Part shown: in pieces, positions 1 to 8,480 of the stretch
Layout of the letters: each line of letters opens with the position of its first letter
Numbering within the stretch: position 1 is the stretch's first letter
Virus record (IMG/VR): IMGVR_UViG_3300021440_000018
Coordinates: 1-64,000 of that record
DNA from: a virus
Reading direction: 5' to 3' (one strand)
DNA: 64,000 bases
Made by a program: the position numbers and the translations under genes
The notes under the pieces: generated by a model
Database searches by the model: none
What the model saw: only the letters and a program-made list of their open reading frames with translations
What the model was told of the DNA's origin: nothing

Positions 1-867
1 GAAGGCCGAAACCTGCGCCGTCTCGGCCGCCTGCGCCTCCATCTGCGCCTTGATCTGGGCGCTGAAGGTCTTGACCTCGCTGCGCGAGGGCACCCCGAGA
101 AGGGCGCGCACGTCGTCTTCTGTGTGCTTGGCAGCCGACTTGCTCAGCAACCTGGAGCGCTGAACCTCGGCCTCCATCTGCCGCTTTAGGGCGTTGGCCT
201 CCTCGATCGTCCGCAGAGCCTCCTCAGCATCCACCTTCAAGCTGTGACCAGTCGTTACCCCCGTCGCCTTGTCGGTGTAAGACCGACTCACGCGGGCGCT
301 GGCAGCAGCATCGCTGCCACCCGCCCCCGTCCCTGCGCCGACCTTGCGGGCGGTACCGCCGACCAGGGCGGCAGCCCGCACCAGTTCATTGACGGCGGGC
401 TCCAGCGACGCCTTCACTGCCTGCATGATCGCCGCCACGTCCGACGGCGCCGCGGCATGCGAAGCCGCCGCAGCCACGCCCTTGGGGGCGTTGATGATCG
501 GGTTGACGACGGGCGTGAACGTGTGGCTGCCCAGAGCCGTGTTGACAGCCGAGCGAATGCCGTCGATCAGGTGGCCGTAGTCGATGCGGATCTGGCGGGG
601 GCGCTGGAAAACCGAGGCCAGGGCCTGGTCTACCTCACCCGCGATCTCCCGACCGACGTTCTTGAGGTTGGCACTACCCAGCGAGATGCGGAAGGTGCGC
701 TGCTTGAAGTAGCGCTGGATCTCTTCGTCGATCGACTTGGCGTCGAAGCGGATGGCAAGCTGCATCGCGGAGGTGTTGATCTCCGCACGCATCCAGCGAC
801 GCAACTCAAGCAGGTCCTCCTTGGCCTTGGAGGTGTTGATGCCTACGCTTAGATTCGCTGTGGTCAC
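1..867 (-). CDS. Tail tape measure protein, N-terminal part (cut by window edge)
   Basis: The frame is open from a GTG at 867 to the window edge, giving about 289 residues. The GTG overlaps the stop of the preceding T reading frame (GTGA), as expected for translational coupling. The product is rich in Ala, Lys and Glu, with helical, coiled-coil-like stretches and no catalytic motif. In long-tailed phages the large gene directly after the G/GT chaperone pair is the tape measure, which sets tail length and enters the host envelope. The assignment rests on this position and composition. The bulk of the gene lies outside the window. Confidence 0.8.
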   Translation of the reverse strand, partial: MTTANLSVGINTSKAKEDLLELRRWMRAEINTSAMQLAIRFDAKSIDEEIQRYFKQRTFRISLGSANLKNVGREIAGEVDQALASVFQRPRQIRIDYGHLIDGIRSAVNTALGSHTFTPVVNPIINAPKGVAAAASHAAAPSDVAAIMQAVKASLEPAVNELVRAAALVGGTARKVGAGTGAGGSDAAASARVSRSYTDKATGVTTGHSLKVDAEEALRTIEEANALKRQMEAEVQRSRLLSKSAAKHTEDDVRALLGVPSRSEVKTFSAQIKAQMEAQAAETAQVSAF

Positions 868-1208
868 TTGGATTTCCTGCTCTGGTAGTTCAACTCAGCC
901 ACATCCAACCGCTGCATCAACCTCAGATACTTCAACCGCGTCTCAGGGTCCTCCACCCCGGCCATCCTTGTGTATGCCTCTATCTCGCTCACCGCCAATG
1001 GAAGAGGCCCACCTTGCCCCCACTGCCTGCCGGCACTGATGGATCGGTAGGCCCGTAGGTACTTCTGGCAGCCCAGAGGCAGGGTGGGTTTTCGGAGAAA
1101 TGCAGGGTGGTGTTTGCCCTCGGACTGGAACACCACCTTGAACAACTTCTCGTTCTCTTCACCTCCCCATTGCAGGTACCACTCCAGGTACGCGATCAGC
1201 CGTTTCCC
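864..1208 (-). CDS. Tail assembly chaperone, T part of the G-T fusion (made by -1 frameshift)
   Basis: This frame has no good start of its own. It stays open upstream into the end of the G gene and joins it exactly at a slippery heptamer. The T part adds roughly 114 residues to G. It begins with an aromatic segment (IAYLEWYLQW) and ends in a basic tail. In lambda the gpG and gpGT chaperones load tape measure protein during tail assembly and are absent from the virion. Its place between the G frame and the tape measure gene fits that role. A TTG at 1145 could serve as an independent start but has no visible Shine-Dalgarno sequence. Confidence 0.8.
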   Translation of the reverse strand, partial: GKRLIAYLEWYLQWGGEENEKLFKVVFQSEGKHHPAFLRKPTLPLGCQKYLRAYRSISAGRQWGQGGPLPLAVSEIEAYTRMAGVEDPETRLKYLRLMQRLDVAELNYQSRKSK

Positions 1209-1615
1209 TGCTCCACCTCTTCCTTGACCTTGAATGACTGCAGATTTTCCGCAAACGTCACAACCTGCTTGCGGAAGTCCTTCACCTTCAGCAGGACCCG
1301 AGCGTTCTCTTCCGAGTACGACAGGGTCTCGCCCTTGAAGCTGATGTTCTCCCAGCCAAGCAGGATGGTCTTGGCCAGGACCGAGATCATGATCTGCTCG
1401 GACAGCGCATCAGCGGAGTCATCACCCACGTCCAGGGCCACGCGGTTCAGCTCGACCTGGCGGGTCAACTCCTTGCCGTAGGCGCGGTTGCCGGCGCGGG
1501 CGATCAGCAGGCGCGACTTCTTTCCGATCGGAAACCAGGTGCCGTTGTTCTCCAGCCCTTCATCGGTTGCGTACTGCGCAAAGATGTCCAGCGCGTCGTT
1601 CTTGGCTTCAGTCAT
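1196..1615 (-). CDS. Tail assembly chaperone G
   Basis: This 139-residue protein starts at ATG 1615 behind a GAGG Shine-Dalgarno sequence with 6-nt spacing. It sits between the tail tube and tape measure genes, the invariant place of the lambda gpG-type chaperone, and its 3' end carries a -1 slippery heptamer leading into the T frame. The sequence is mixed alpha/beta with no catalytic motif, including an IGKKSRLLIARAGN segment typical of phage G-like proteins. Most ribosomes should make G alone and a minority the longer GT. Confidence 0.85.
   Translation of the reverse strand: MTEAKNDALDIFAQYATDEGLENNGTWFPIGKKSRLLIARAGNRAYGKELTRQVELNRVALDVGDDSADALSEQIMISVLAKTILLGWENISFKGETLSYSEENARVLLKVKDFRKQVVTFAENLQSFKVKEEVEQGNG
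1202..1208 (-). promoter_or_regulatory. Programmed -1 ribosomal frameshift site GGGAAAC
   Basis: The minus strand reads G GGA AAC in the G frame, a canonical X XXY YYZ heptamer, three codons before the G stop (GGC TGA follows). A -1 slip gives GGG AAA CGG CTG and enters the T frame directly. Lambda uses the closely related GGGAAAG at the same gene junction. Confidence 0.85.
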
Positions 1616-1652
1616 GAATACCTCAGTGGTGGTGGGATGGGTCGTTGGCGTG

Positions 1653-1674
1653 GGCGGGGGTCGTTGCCCCCGCC
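1653..1674 (-). promoter_or_regulatory. GC-rich hairpin between tail tube and G genes
   Basis: A perfect 8-bp stem (GGCGGGGG with CCCCCGCC) and a 6-nt loop lie in the 66-nt gap between the highly expressed tail tube gene and G. There is no U-tract, so it is more likely an attenuator or RNA-stability element than a full intrinsic terminator. It could lower chaperone expression relative to tail tube (inference). Confidence 0.45.
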
Positions 1675-1681
1675 TCGTCTA

Positions 1682-2947
1682 TCAGGTACCGACGCGGTAG
1701 ATGGCGACGGTCTTCTGGTACGTCGGGCTGGTGGCCAGCGGATCGAGCGTGGCCGTGAAGTCCATGGACAGCATGTTGTCCTGGTCCAGGCCGCCCGTCG
1801 CCACCTTGGCCGCCGTGTACTTGATGTTCGGGAAGTAGTACACGTAGCCGTTGCCGTCGACATCCAGGAGCGGGATCGTCAGCGACGACGCCACGCCGCT
1901 GATGATCTTGTTGTACATCGCAGCGTCGGCGAAGTACACCTCCAGCTTGCCCGTCACTTCCAGCGTGCCGGCTGCAAGGCCCGCCGTGCCGAAGACGCCA
2001 ACGGCGTCCTGCATGCGGATCTTGTTGTCGATGCTGAAGTCGGCAGACTTGATGTACGTGGTCGCCGTGACCGAGGCACCACCTTCCAGGATGTCGAACA
2101 CCCCGCGCGTGGCGTTGGCCGGCGTGAAGGTCTGCGACGCCACGGGCGCACCACCCATGTTGCTCGACGCACCGAGCGTGAAGCTCTTGCCCATGAACTC
2201 GAAGCCGCCCGTGACGATCGAGCCCACGCTGAGCTTCACGTCCATCTTCGAGACGATCATGCCCAGGTACAAGCGGTACTGGCTGACATCGGCGTGGCCA
2301 ACCTGGAGGCTATAGCTCTTGACCGTCGTGCCGTTGTAGACGCGGGACGAGGCGATCTTGTAGCCGGTGGCCAGGGGCGCAGTGATGACCGCGTTGTCCA
2401 CAGGCGTCGCAGCATCGAGCGTCAGCACGGTCGAGGTCGGCGCCACCGTCACGCTCAGGCGGAAGGCGCGGCCCTTCAGGTACGCCTTGACCGCGGCGGA
2501 CTCACCGACAGCCGGGATGATGCTGAACCACTGGCCTTTGTCCAGGCCGGTGAAAATGTCAGCGCCCGAGGAGGCGACGCTCGCCGTCAGCACGGTGGCG
2601 CTGGTGACGGTCAGCGTACCCGTCAGTGTGGTGCTGACGCCGTTGGTGCCGTAGGCGACGAACGGGTTCTCCATCACACCTTCGAGGAAGGGGTCGTACT
2701 CTTTGTACTGCGCCTCGAACTGGAAGCCGCCCTGGGCGGACGCACTGACCTGCACCACGTCAGGAATCTGGCGGTCGGAGCGGATTTGCTTCGACTGCTC
2801 GTTCTTGATGGTGTAGTCGAGGTTCTCCGAGGTCATGTTCAGGAGCGTACCGTTGCCGGCCTGGAGCACCCCGAAGTTCGTCGGATAGGTCCCCTCCAGC
2901 TTGTAGGCAAGCTGCGAGCGGTTCGATGCGGAAAGGCTGCCCGGCAT
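1682..2947 (-). CDS. Major tail tube protein
   Basis: This 421-residue, Thr/Ser/Gly/Val-rich, beta-rich protein lies immediately upstream of the G/GT pair and downstream of the tail terminator gene, which is the standard place of the siphovirus major tail protein. It starts MPGSLSASNRSQLAYKLEGT with a Shine-Dalgarno sequence (GAGG) upstream. The N-terminus resembles phage tail tube proteins that begin with a short loop followed by a Y-xx-E-x-T-xG segment. It is longer than minimal tube proteins (about 200 residues), so it probably carries an extra Ig-like domain in residues 100-200, where TTLTGTLTVTSATVL and similar strands occur. Confidence 0.75.
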   Translation of the reverse strand: MPGSLSASNRSQLAYKLEGTYPTNFGVLQAGNGTLLNMTSENLDYTIKNEQSKQIRSDRQIPDVVQVSASAQGGFQFEAQYKEYDPFLEGVMENPFVAYGTNGVSTTLTGTLTVTSATVLTASVASSGADIFTGLDKGQWFSIIPAVGESAAVKAYLKGRAFRLSVTVAPTSTVLTLDAATPVDNAVITAPLATGYKIASSRVYNGTTVKSYSLQVGHADVSQYRLYLGMIVSKMDVKLSVGSIVTGGFEFMGKSFTLGASSNMGGAPVASQTFTPANATRGVFDILEGGASVTATTYIKSADFSIDNKIRMQDAVGVFGTAGLAAGTLEVTGKLEVYFADAAMYNKIISGVASSLTIPLLDVDGNGYVYYFPNIKYTAAKVATGGLDQDNMLSMDFTATLDPLATSPTYQKTVAIYRVGT

Positions 2948-3014
2948 GGTTAGTTCCTCATTTCAGAGAATGTCATTGCGGATTGTAGCCGCGTGGCACA
3001 GGAATGGAAGCCCG

Positions 3015-3416
3015 TCAAGCGGGGTCTGAACAGAAAGGCACCTTCAGGTGCTCGATATGGAACCCGCGAAGCTGGCTGTTGCCGTCAGGTTCCGGGGCCT
3101 GCAGTTGGGCAGGGCCCAAATGCTGGAACTTCAGGGTGTCAGAGAACCAGGTGACCACGTCCAGTGCCCCCTTGACGCCGGTACCGGCTCGGCGATACGC
3201 GTGCACGTACACGCAGCCGGCCACCCGACGTTTGGGAGCCCAAGCCATGCCCACCTGGGAGCCGCCCTGGAACTCGATCTCCACCTCGGTGAACTGCTCC
3301 GGCAAGGTGTTCCAGTCGAAAGGCGCGTTGGGGTAGACGATCGGCACGGCGGGGAACGCCGTGGGGTAGCCCGAATTGATGGCGGCGATGATGGCCTGAC
3401 GAATCTGGTCTTCCAC
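3015..3416 (-). CDS. Tail terminator protein
   Basis: A 133-residue protein with an N-terminal helix (MEDQIRQAIIAAI) followed by beta strands, encoded between a gp10-like tail completion gene and the tail tube gene. This order (connector, completion, terminator, tube) is standard for HK97/lambda-like phages, in which the terminator (lambda gpU family) caps the growing tail. The family is assigned from position, size and predicted alpha-then-beta pattern, not from a diagnostic motif. Confidence 0.6.
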   Translation of the reverse strand: MEDQIRQAIIAAINSGYPTAFPAVPIVYPNAPFDWNTLPEQFTEVEIEFQGGSQVGMAWAPKRRVAGCVYVHAYRRAGTGVKGALDVVTWFSDTLKFQHLGPAQLQAPEPDGNSQLRGFHIEHLKVPFCSDPA

Positions 3417-3417
3417 G

Positions 3418-3939
3418 TCAAGCTCCCAGGTGCAGGTTCTTGTAGACCTGACCCATGTGTTGGGTCATGCCCTCGGCGTAGTTGATCCCCGCCCAGTCGA
3501 ACGTGCGGCGGGCCATCTGGCCCGGGCTGCGCAGGGGGATGGCCTCATCCTCGACATCCTGGGAATACGGACCCTCACCGTGGTCGACGCCGTTGGAGAT
3601 GTACACCGTGTCGCCCAGGCGGAAGCCGCTGTCCTTGCCGCGGTTGGCTGAGTTGGCCAGGGCAATGGCGTTGGTGTGCCCCGGCCACAAGGGGCGGCCC
3701 ATCAGGCTCACCGGCCAACGGTGATCCGGGTGCTCCATGGTGGGAACCTGGTCAGACCGATCGCTGAAATCGGGCGAATTCAGGCTGTAGTTGTAGCTGG
3801 CGACCATGCGGCCCGCCCACTGGGGGGTCTTCGACAGCACGCCGCTCCAGATCCGCACGGTGAACCCGCGGATGATCTGTGTGCACTCTGCCTCAAGCTC
3901 GGCAAAGGCCAGGTCCAGGTTCTCCCAGCTATCAGCCAT
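3418..3939 (-). CDS. HK97 gp10-like tail completion (neck) protein
   Basis: 173 residues. An N-terminal helix (WENLDLAFAELEAECTQI) leads into a segment GVLSKTPQWAGRMVASYNYS that matches the pattern of gp10-like neck proteins, in which a treated ligand-like T-P-x-x-x-G-x-x-x-x-S segment follows the first helix. It lies between head-tail connector genes and the tail terminator, with its start overlapping the end of the upstream gene by 8 nt. The function in joining head and tail is inferred from family and order. Confidence 0.6.
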   Translation of the reverse strand: MADSWENLDLAFAELEAECTQIIRGFTVRIWSGVLSKTPQWAGRMVASYNYSLNSPDFSDRSDQVPTMEHPDHRWPVSLMGRPLWPGHTNAIALANSANRGKDSGFRLGDTVYISNGVDHGEGPYSQDVEDEAIPLRSPGQMARRTFDWAGINYAEGMTQHMGQVYKNLHLGA

Positions 3940-4771
3940 GGAGGGTCACCCGGCACAGCCACACGGGGCCTTCGCTGAGGGCCGACATCACCTTCCAGGT
4001 ACCGTCGGACATGGTCACTGTGGCACCGGGTAGTAGGCTTGCCACGTCAGACTTGGACACCGCGATCTGCATGTCCCCCGGGGAGAACTTCGGCGCCAGG
4101 TTGTTCCTGTACTTGAAGAGGGCCTGCCAGCGCACGCGAACTACTTGAACCGAGGTGGGCGCGCCGGCCACTGTGTCCAGCACAGGGTTGTATGCACCAC
4201 TCGAAATGGAGGCGGTCTCGACACTGGGTTCCTCCATCTCCTCGCAGGTGGCTATGAGCGTGCCCCCTGCGCCATCGGTAATCTCCCGCACGATGTAGGA
4301 CCTGCCGGCGTAGCCGACGATCTTGTCGTCGGAGACCGGCTCTCCCGCAGCGAAGTGCAAGTGCACCTGCGGAAACAGGTTCGAGCCCTCGTCGGTGTAC
4401 GCCTTGTCCTTGACCCAGGCACGGCCTGCATAGGCGCTGGTGCCCGTGGCGTCGGTGCAGACCTCGTCCAGGGTGCGGACGACGGCCAGCGTGGTCGCTT
4501 CGTGCGCCACGTAGCTGACGCGCAGCGTGCTGCCGTTGAAGTCGTCGGGGTTGGCATGACCCAGGATGAACCTGGTACCCGCGGCCGCGATGACACGGCG
4601 CGCCGGCAACACGGTGTCGGCGCCCATCGAAATGGTGCGCCGCTCCTGGGTCTCGCTGTCGCGCTTGTTGTCGTCGTACAGACCGAGTTGGGCGCGGAAC
4701 AGGTGCTCGCCGGTATAGCCGTCGCGGCAGACCATGCGGTCGAAATGCCGCGCGACCTTCTCCAAGCGCAT
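3932..4771 (-). CDS. Structural protein, probable head-tail joining component
   Basis: The start is placed at ATG 4771, one base after the stop of the upstream connector gene. A longer in-frame start at 4948 would only translate the shadow of that gene. The 279-residue product begins MRLEKVARHFDRMVCRDG and is beta-rich further on, with a short C-terminal domain (WKVMSALSEGPVWLCRVTLHG). I do not recognise the family. Its position among head-completion genes, with tight spacing on both sides, argues for a virion joining or neck role. Confidence 0.6.
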   Translation of the reverse strand: MRLEKVARHFDRMVCRDGYTGEHLFRAQLGLYDDNKRDSETQERRTISMGADTVLPARRVIAAAGTRFILGHANPDDFNGSTLRVSYVAHEATTLAVVRTLDEVCTDATGTSAYAGRAWVKDKAYTDEGSNLFPQVHLHFAAGEPVSDDKIVGYAGRSYIVREITDGAGGTLIATCEEMEEPSVETASISSGAYNPVLDTVAGAPTSVQVVRVRWQALFKYRNNLAPKFSPGDMQIAVSKSDVASLLPGATVTMSDGTWKVMSALSEGPVWLCRVTLHG

Positions 4772-4772
4772 G

Positions 4773-5270
4773 TCAGGTGCCCGTGACGGGGTCGCGGGCG
4801 GGGGCAACGGCCCGGAAGTACGGGAACAACACCGTGGGCGTCGCCGTCTCGGCCGTGAGGTCTCCGTAGGCTTCGGACAGGCGGCCCCGGTACTGCTGGT
4901 ACCTGTTGGAGACGCTGGCGATCGTCGCCTTGTAAGGGTCGACGGCATAACGGACCATGCTCGCCTTGCCGTCGCTGATCTCCTTGGGGCTGAACAAGGG
5001 CAAGGAGTCGGTCAGATGCTTCGCCACGGCGTACGTGGCGAAGAGGCTCGTGTACCGGATGAACCGCTCTTGTGCAGCCGTCCACCCAGCCGGGGGCGTC
5101 AATGCCAGCGCTGCGTAGTCTTCGACCAGCGTCAGGCTGACATCCTCGAACTCGGAAGTGAGGTTGAGATCGTAGAGGGGGAGCGAGATCGTGGCGTCCT
5201 CGACTTCGTCCGAAGACACTCCAAGAGCGGCACGAATGTCGTCGTAGCTCGTGTAGTCCACCACTGCCAT
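4773..5270 (-). CDS. Head-tail connector (adaptor) protein
   Basis: 165 residues, mostly helical, beginning with a short segment YTSYDDIRAALGVSSDEVED that resembles the first helix pair of phage gp6/gp15-type adaptor proteins (short T-x-x-D-I-R-x-x-L-G-V start). Such proteins form the ring under the portal. The gene lies after a small acidic/basic protein gene and before the neck genes. Family call is by pattern and synteny. Confidence 0.6.
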   Translation of the reverse strand: MAVVDYTSYDDIRAALGVSSDEVEDATISLPLYDLNLTSEFEDVSLTLVEDYAALALTPPAGWTAAQERFIRYTSLFATYAVAKHLTDSLPLFSPKEISDGKASMVRYAVDPYKATIASVSNRYQQYRGRLSEAYGDLTAETATPTVLFPYFRAVAPARDPVTGT

Positions 5271-5290
5271 GGTTCAGCCCCCGTGAGCCT

Positions 5291-5494
5291 TCAGGCGAAC
5301 GCGATTTTGCCGGCGTCCATCTGGGTCTTCACCCACCCATCCAACTCGTGGTCGGTGGCCTTGCTCTGGTCGAACCTGGCCTGGGTGTACGGGTGAATCA
5401 TGAGACCGTAGACGGCGCGCAGTGCCACCAATTCCACGGTCTTGGCCTTCGGCGCTTCAGCGGCCTCGGGCTTGGTCTTTTTCGCTTCGGTCAT
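5291..5494 (-). CDS. Small Lys/Ala-rich protein of the head module
   Basis: 67 residues. The first 20 are Lys/Ala/Glu-rich and probably disordered. The rest (VALRAVYGLMIHPYTQ, then DGWVKTQMDAGKIA) looks like a small helical fold. Comparable small proteins in this place in other phages are annotated as hypothetical virion or head-tail proteins. A Shine-Dalgarno sequence (GAGAGG) lies upstream of ATG 5494. The function is unknown. Confidence 0.6.
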   Translation of the reverse strand: MTEAKKTKPEAAEAPKAKTVELVALRAVYGLMIHPYTQARFDQSKATDHELDGWVKTQMDAGKIAFA

Positions 5495-5544
5495 GCGGAC
5501 CTCTCAAGTGCAGGCACTGACATTATCAGAAAATGGGGCTCAAC

Positions 5545-7203
5545 TCAAGGTCTGACCCAGACCCACCTGGTTTTGCCGCAGTCGTAGAGGCGGTACCAAC
5601 CCATCCTCGTCATGTTCTCCCTCTCGGTGAGCGCGGGATCGAACCCCGGCAGTTCGGCCAGCCTCGCGCGGGTGAAGTTGCTCTTGCGGTAGCGGGACAG
5701 GAACGGGTTGCGCACGTAGTAGTAGTCCGGGCGCCCTACCAGTTCCCTGGAAAAACCGAGCTTCTCGTACAGGCGCCCGTCGAACATGCGGTTGTCGGAG
5801 TAGGAGACGACGCGTGTCACCTGGGGGCAGTTGCGCAGGAATGCCTTGAACAGCTTCGAGGCGCCACCCACCACGCTGCAGGTCGTGGCGAATCTGCGGA
5901 GTTCCGCGGAACTGTCGACCTGGTGCCCTCGGCGGCTATTCACCGAGGAGAACGACATGACGGCCACCAGCGTGCCCGAGTGCTCCAGCCCGAGGTGGTC
6001 GCAACCGCTGGCGCCGGCCTGGGCGTGGTTGTCGGCCAGGAAGGTGGCGGCCTCGTCGGCGGGGACCAACACGACTCTGGTCTGCCTTGCGGACAGGCGT
6101 GGGGAAGCCCCCAGGAGATGCCGCACCGTCTTCTCGATGACGGGCCTGTTGTTGTCCCACTCGTCGGAGAAGATGCTGACCACGCGGATGCCTTGGGCGC
6201 GTGCTTCCTGGTGCTTTCGCCAAATGTTCAGGGGGTCCATGGCCGCCCAGCTCGAATGCCACGGCAGCCCGTCGTACTCGAACCCCAGCATGAGCCCGGG
6301 AACGAAGACATCCAGTTCCTTCCTGCCGGGGCCGTAGCGGTAGTTCAGAACCGCATCCGGCCGCACCGAACGCACGAGGTCGAACAGTTCCACCTGCCCC
6401 GCCGACGGACCAGAGACCGCGCACCGGGGGCACCCGTGCCCGTCCAAGTGGTCGTGCGGGGTCTGCAGGAAGGGGCCGTGCTCCGGGCACCGGACTTCGA
6501 CTTTCTGCGCAGAGTGCTCGTACCGGGCCCCGGAGTAGTCGTACACCCCGCCGTGGGCAGTACGGGCCCGCGCCACGAAGTTCTCGGTGTTGCTGCGCCG
6601 GCCTTCCGCCTGCTTCCGCGGCGCGCACCGGGGGCACCCCTGACCAGTCAAGTGGAGATGCGGGGTCTGCAGGAAGGGGCCATGCTCCGGGCACCGGATC
6701 TCTACCTTGTCCCGGACCCTCACGTACCGCACCGCGGAGTAGTCGTAGGTGGCCCCATGAACCTCTGCGGCGCGGGCAAGGAAGTCGTCCTGGCCTAACC
6801 TCCTCGACCGGCCCCCCTTCTCCTTCCCACACTCCGGGCACCCGGCCCCCTTCAAGTGGTGATACGGCTGCTGCTTGAACGCCCCGTGCGCCGGGCAGAG
6901 GATCTCGACCTTCTGGCGCACCCCGGCATAGCCCTGCCCGTCCGGGTAGCTGTACGCACCCTCGTGCACCCCGTGGGCGCGGGCAACGAACTCCTCGTAC
7001 GTCACCTTCGGCCCGGCAGCACAGCCAGGACATCCCGTGCCCCGCAGCAGGTTCGCCGGGGTGGCGAAGAAGGGCCCGTGCCCCGGGCACACCAACCGCA
7101 CCTTGGCGTGGGCCGTGGTGTACGACACCTGGGATGTGTCGTACTTGTCCCCGTGAACGCTGGACAAGCGTGCGAGAAACTCCCCCTGCGTGTGCTTCTT
7201 CAA
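5545..7203 (-). CDS. Homing endonuclease: four zinc-ribbon repeats, Vsr-like nuclease, GNAT-like tail
   Basis: About 552 residues from TTG 7203, preceded by a GAGG Shine-Dalgarno sequence at 6-nt spacing. GTG codons at 7233 and 7236 are alternatives without one. Four consecutive units of about 60 residues occupy roughly residues 5-262. Each has a helix ending xHGxxYDYS, then KVEIxCPxHGPF, then GxGCPxC, giving four Cys/His sites for four zincs and a likely DNA-reading array. Residues of about 275-360 look like a Vsr/EDxHD-type nuclease (LDVFVPGLMLGFEYDG, PWHSS). The C-terminal 180 residues carry the VVGGASKLFKAFLRN and LYEKLGF segments seen in other phage homing endonucleases. It sits alone behind the capsid gene terminator and has no structural role. 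Confidence 0.8.
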   Translation of the reverse strand: MKKHTQGEFLARLSSVHGDKYDTSQVSYTTAHAKVRLVCPGHGPFFATPANLLRGTGCPGCAAGPKVTYEEFVARAHGVHEGAYSYPDGQGYAGVRQKVEILCPAHGAFKQQPYHHLKGAGCPECGKEKGGRSRRLGQDDFLARAAEVHGATYDYSAVRYVRVRDKVEIRCPEHGPFLQTPHLHLTGQGCPRCAPRKQAEGRRSNTENFVARARTAHGGVYDYSGARYEHSAQKVEVRCPEHGPFLQTPHDHLDGHGCPRCAVSGPSAGQVELFDLVRSVRPDAVLNYRYGPGRKELDVFVPGLMLGFEYDGLPWHSSWAAMDPLNIWRKHQEARAQGIRVVSIFSDEWDNNRPVIEKTVRHLLGASPRLSARQTRVVLVPADEAATFLADNHAQAGASGCDHLGLEHSGTLVAVMSFSSVNSRRGHQVDSSAELRRFATTCSVVGGASKLFKAFLRNCPQVTRVVSYSDNRMFDGRLYEKLGFSRELVGRPDYYYVRNPFLSRYRKSNFTRARLAELPGFDPALTERENMTRMGWYRLYDCGKTRWVWVRP

Positions 7204-7251
7204 CCCTGACCTCGTAGGTATCCTGCGTCTCACCACATAGGAGTATGGGGC

Positions 7252-7280
7252 GAAAGAAACGCCCCTCCGGGGAGGGGCGT
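7252..7280 (-). terminator. Intrinsic terminator after the capsid gene
   Basis: A 10-bp GC-rich stem (ACGCCCCTCC paired with GGAGGGGCGT) is followed on the minus strand by TTTCTTTC. It lies just beyond the capsid stop and before the endonuclease gene, so it may limit transcription into the endonuclease and the downstream connector genes. Confidence 0.75.
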
Positions 7281-7298
7281 CGTGATCTCTAGGTACGC

Positions 7299-8465
7299 TC
7301 AGGAGATCGTCATGCAGCCGAAGGCGTCCTTGAACAGGCGGTTCACGTGCTCGCCGAAGTCGAAGCGCATGGCCTGGCTGCGGCGCATCACGAAGGACTC
7401 GATGCCCTGGAAGTCCGCCGACAGGCTGCGCACACGACGGATCGCGGCGCTCTTGTCGAAGCCCATGATCGTCGCAGCCGGCCAGTTGCTGTCCTGGGTC
7501 AGGAACAGTTGCGGGTTCTTGGCCCAGGTCGGGTTCATGATCGTGAACTGCGTGTCGATGCGCGGCGACTGAGCGTCGTCGGTGTAGACCGTCGGCTTGT
7601 TCGCACGACCTTCGATCTTCATCGCGCTGTCGATGTCGGTCACGATGTGCGTGATGGTGCGCTTCGTGCCGTTGTTCATCAGGTACTTCATCCACGCCTT
7701 CTGCGTCAGGTTGCCACCCGAAGCCGCGGAATCGAACGAGGTCGAGGTCTGCACCAGACCCAGCGACGACAGCGAGCCATCGTTGTTGTCGGTGTCACCG
7801 TTGTACAGGGCCAGCATGTAGCCCTGGGCGCGCTCGTTGCGCTCGACAGCAGCCTGGCGGGCCAGCGACAGGGCCACGATGTCCAGCGTGCTGGCGCGCA
7901 GGGCCTGATCGCTGATCTCCATGCCCAGGCTGAAGGTCGGGATGCGGTAGGCCACGTCACTCGACGTGATCGTCAGCATCGACGCCGGCTGCGCGAGTTG
8001 GCTGATGCCCTGGCTGCGAGCCGCTTCCGGCTTGCTGAAGCTCAGGATCGGCTGCTCGTAGCGGTCGCCGTTGATCGACTCGTCGACCGCGATCATCTGC
8101 TCGAAGGCGTCGGCCGTCATCGTCAGATTGGCGACCAGCTTGTCTTCGATGGCTTGCAGGAACACGGCCGGGAACAGGATGCGCGAGGCCGGGACGCCGT
8201 CCTTGACGACGGTGCCAGCTTGGCGGCCGTTCAGGATGTCGTCCATGGTGCTGGCGCGGATGCCCAGTTCGCGGTTCGGGCGCACGAAGATGCCTTCGCT
8301 GGCCATCAGTTGGTTGAACGTCGAGCCGTACTTCTCAGCGTTCGTGGGGTACTGCGTGTTGACCCACTGCTGGAAGCTCATGCCCGAGCGTGCAGCCTGC
8401 TGGTACATCGACACATTCAGGTCGATCTGCTGGGTCGCGCCCGAGGCGTCGAGGAAGGATGCCAT
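7299..8465 (-). CDS. Major capsid protein, HK97 fold
   Basis: 388 residues, encoded directly after decoration and protease/scaffold genes. The N-terminal quarter is helical (MYQQAARSGMSFQQWVNTQY), then follow features typical of HK97-type capsids: a long helix region around residues 100-130 (AVFLQAIEDKLVANLTM), the segment FSLGMEISDQALRAST, and a C-terminal domain beginning near WMKYLMNNGTKRTITHIVTD. The family assignment rests on order, length and these patterns. No separate delta-domain cleavage site can be read with confidence. Confidence 0.85.
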   Translation of the reverse strand: MASFLDASGATQQIDLNVSMYQQAARSGMSFQQWVNTQYPTNAEKYGSTFNQLMASEGIFVRPNRELGIRASTMDDILNGRQAGTVVKDGVPASRILFPAVFLQAIEDKLVANLTMTADAFEQMIAVDESINGDRYEQPILSFSKPEAARSQGISQLAQPASMLTITSSDVAYRIPTFSLGMEISDQALRASTLDIVALSLARQAAVERNERAQGYMLALYNGDTDNNDGSLSSLGLVQTSTSFDSAASGGNLTQKAWMKYLMNNGTKRTITHIVTDIDSAMKIEGRANKPTVYTDDAQSPRIDTQFTIMNPTWAKNPQLFLTQDSNWPAATIMGFDKSAAIRRVRSLSADFQGIESFVMRRSQAMRFDFGEHVNRLFKDAFGCMTIS

Positions 8466-8480
8466 GTTCGATTGCTCCGA

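Noticed and set aside
1637-2953. Long plus-strand open frame across the tail tube gene
   Set aside because: It is Arg/Ala/His-rich shadow sequence opposite a gene with clear function, and has no Shine-Dalgarno sequence or coupling.
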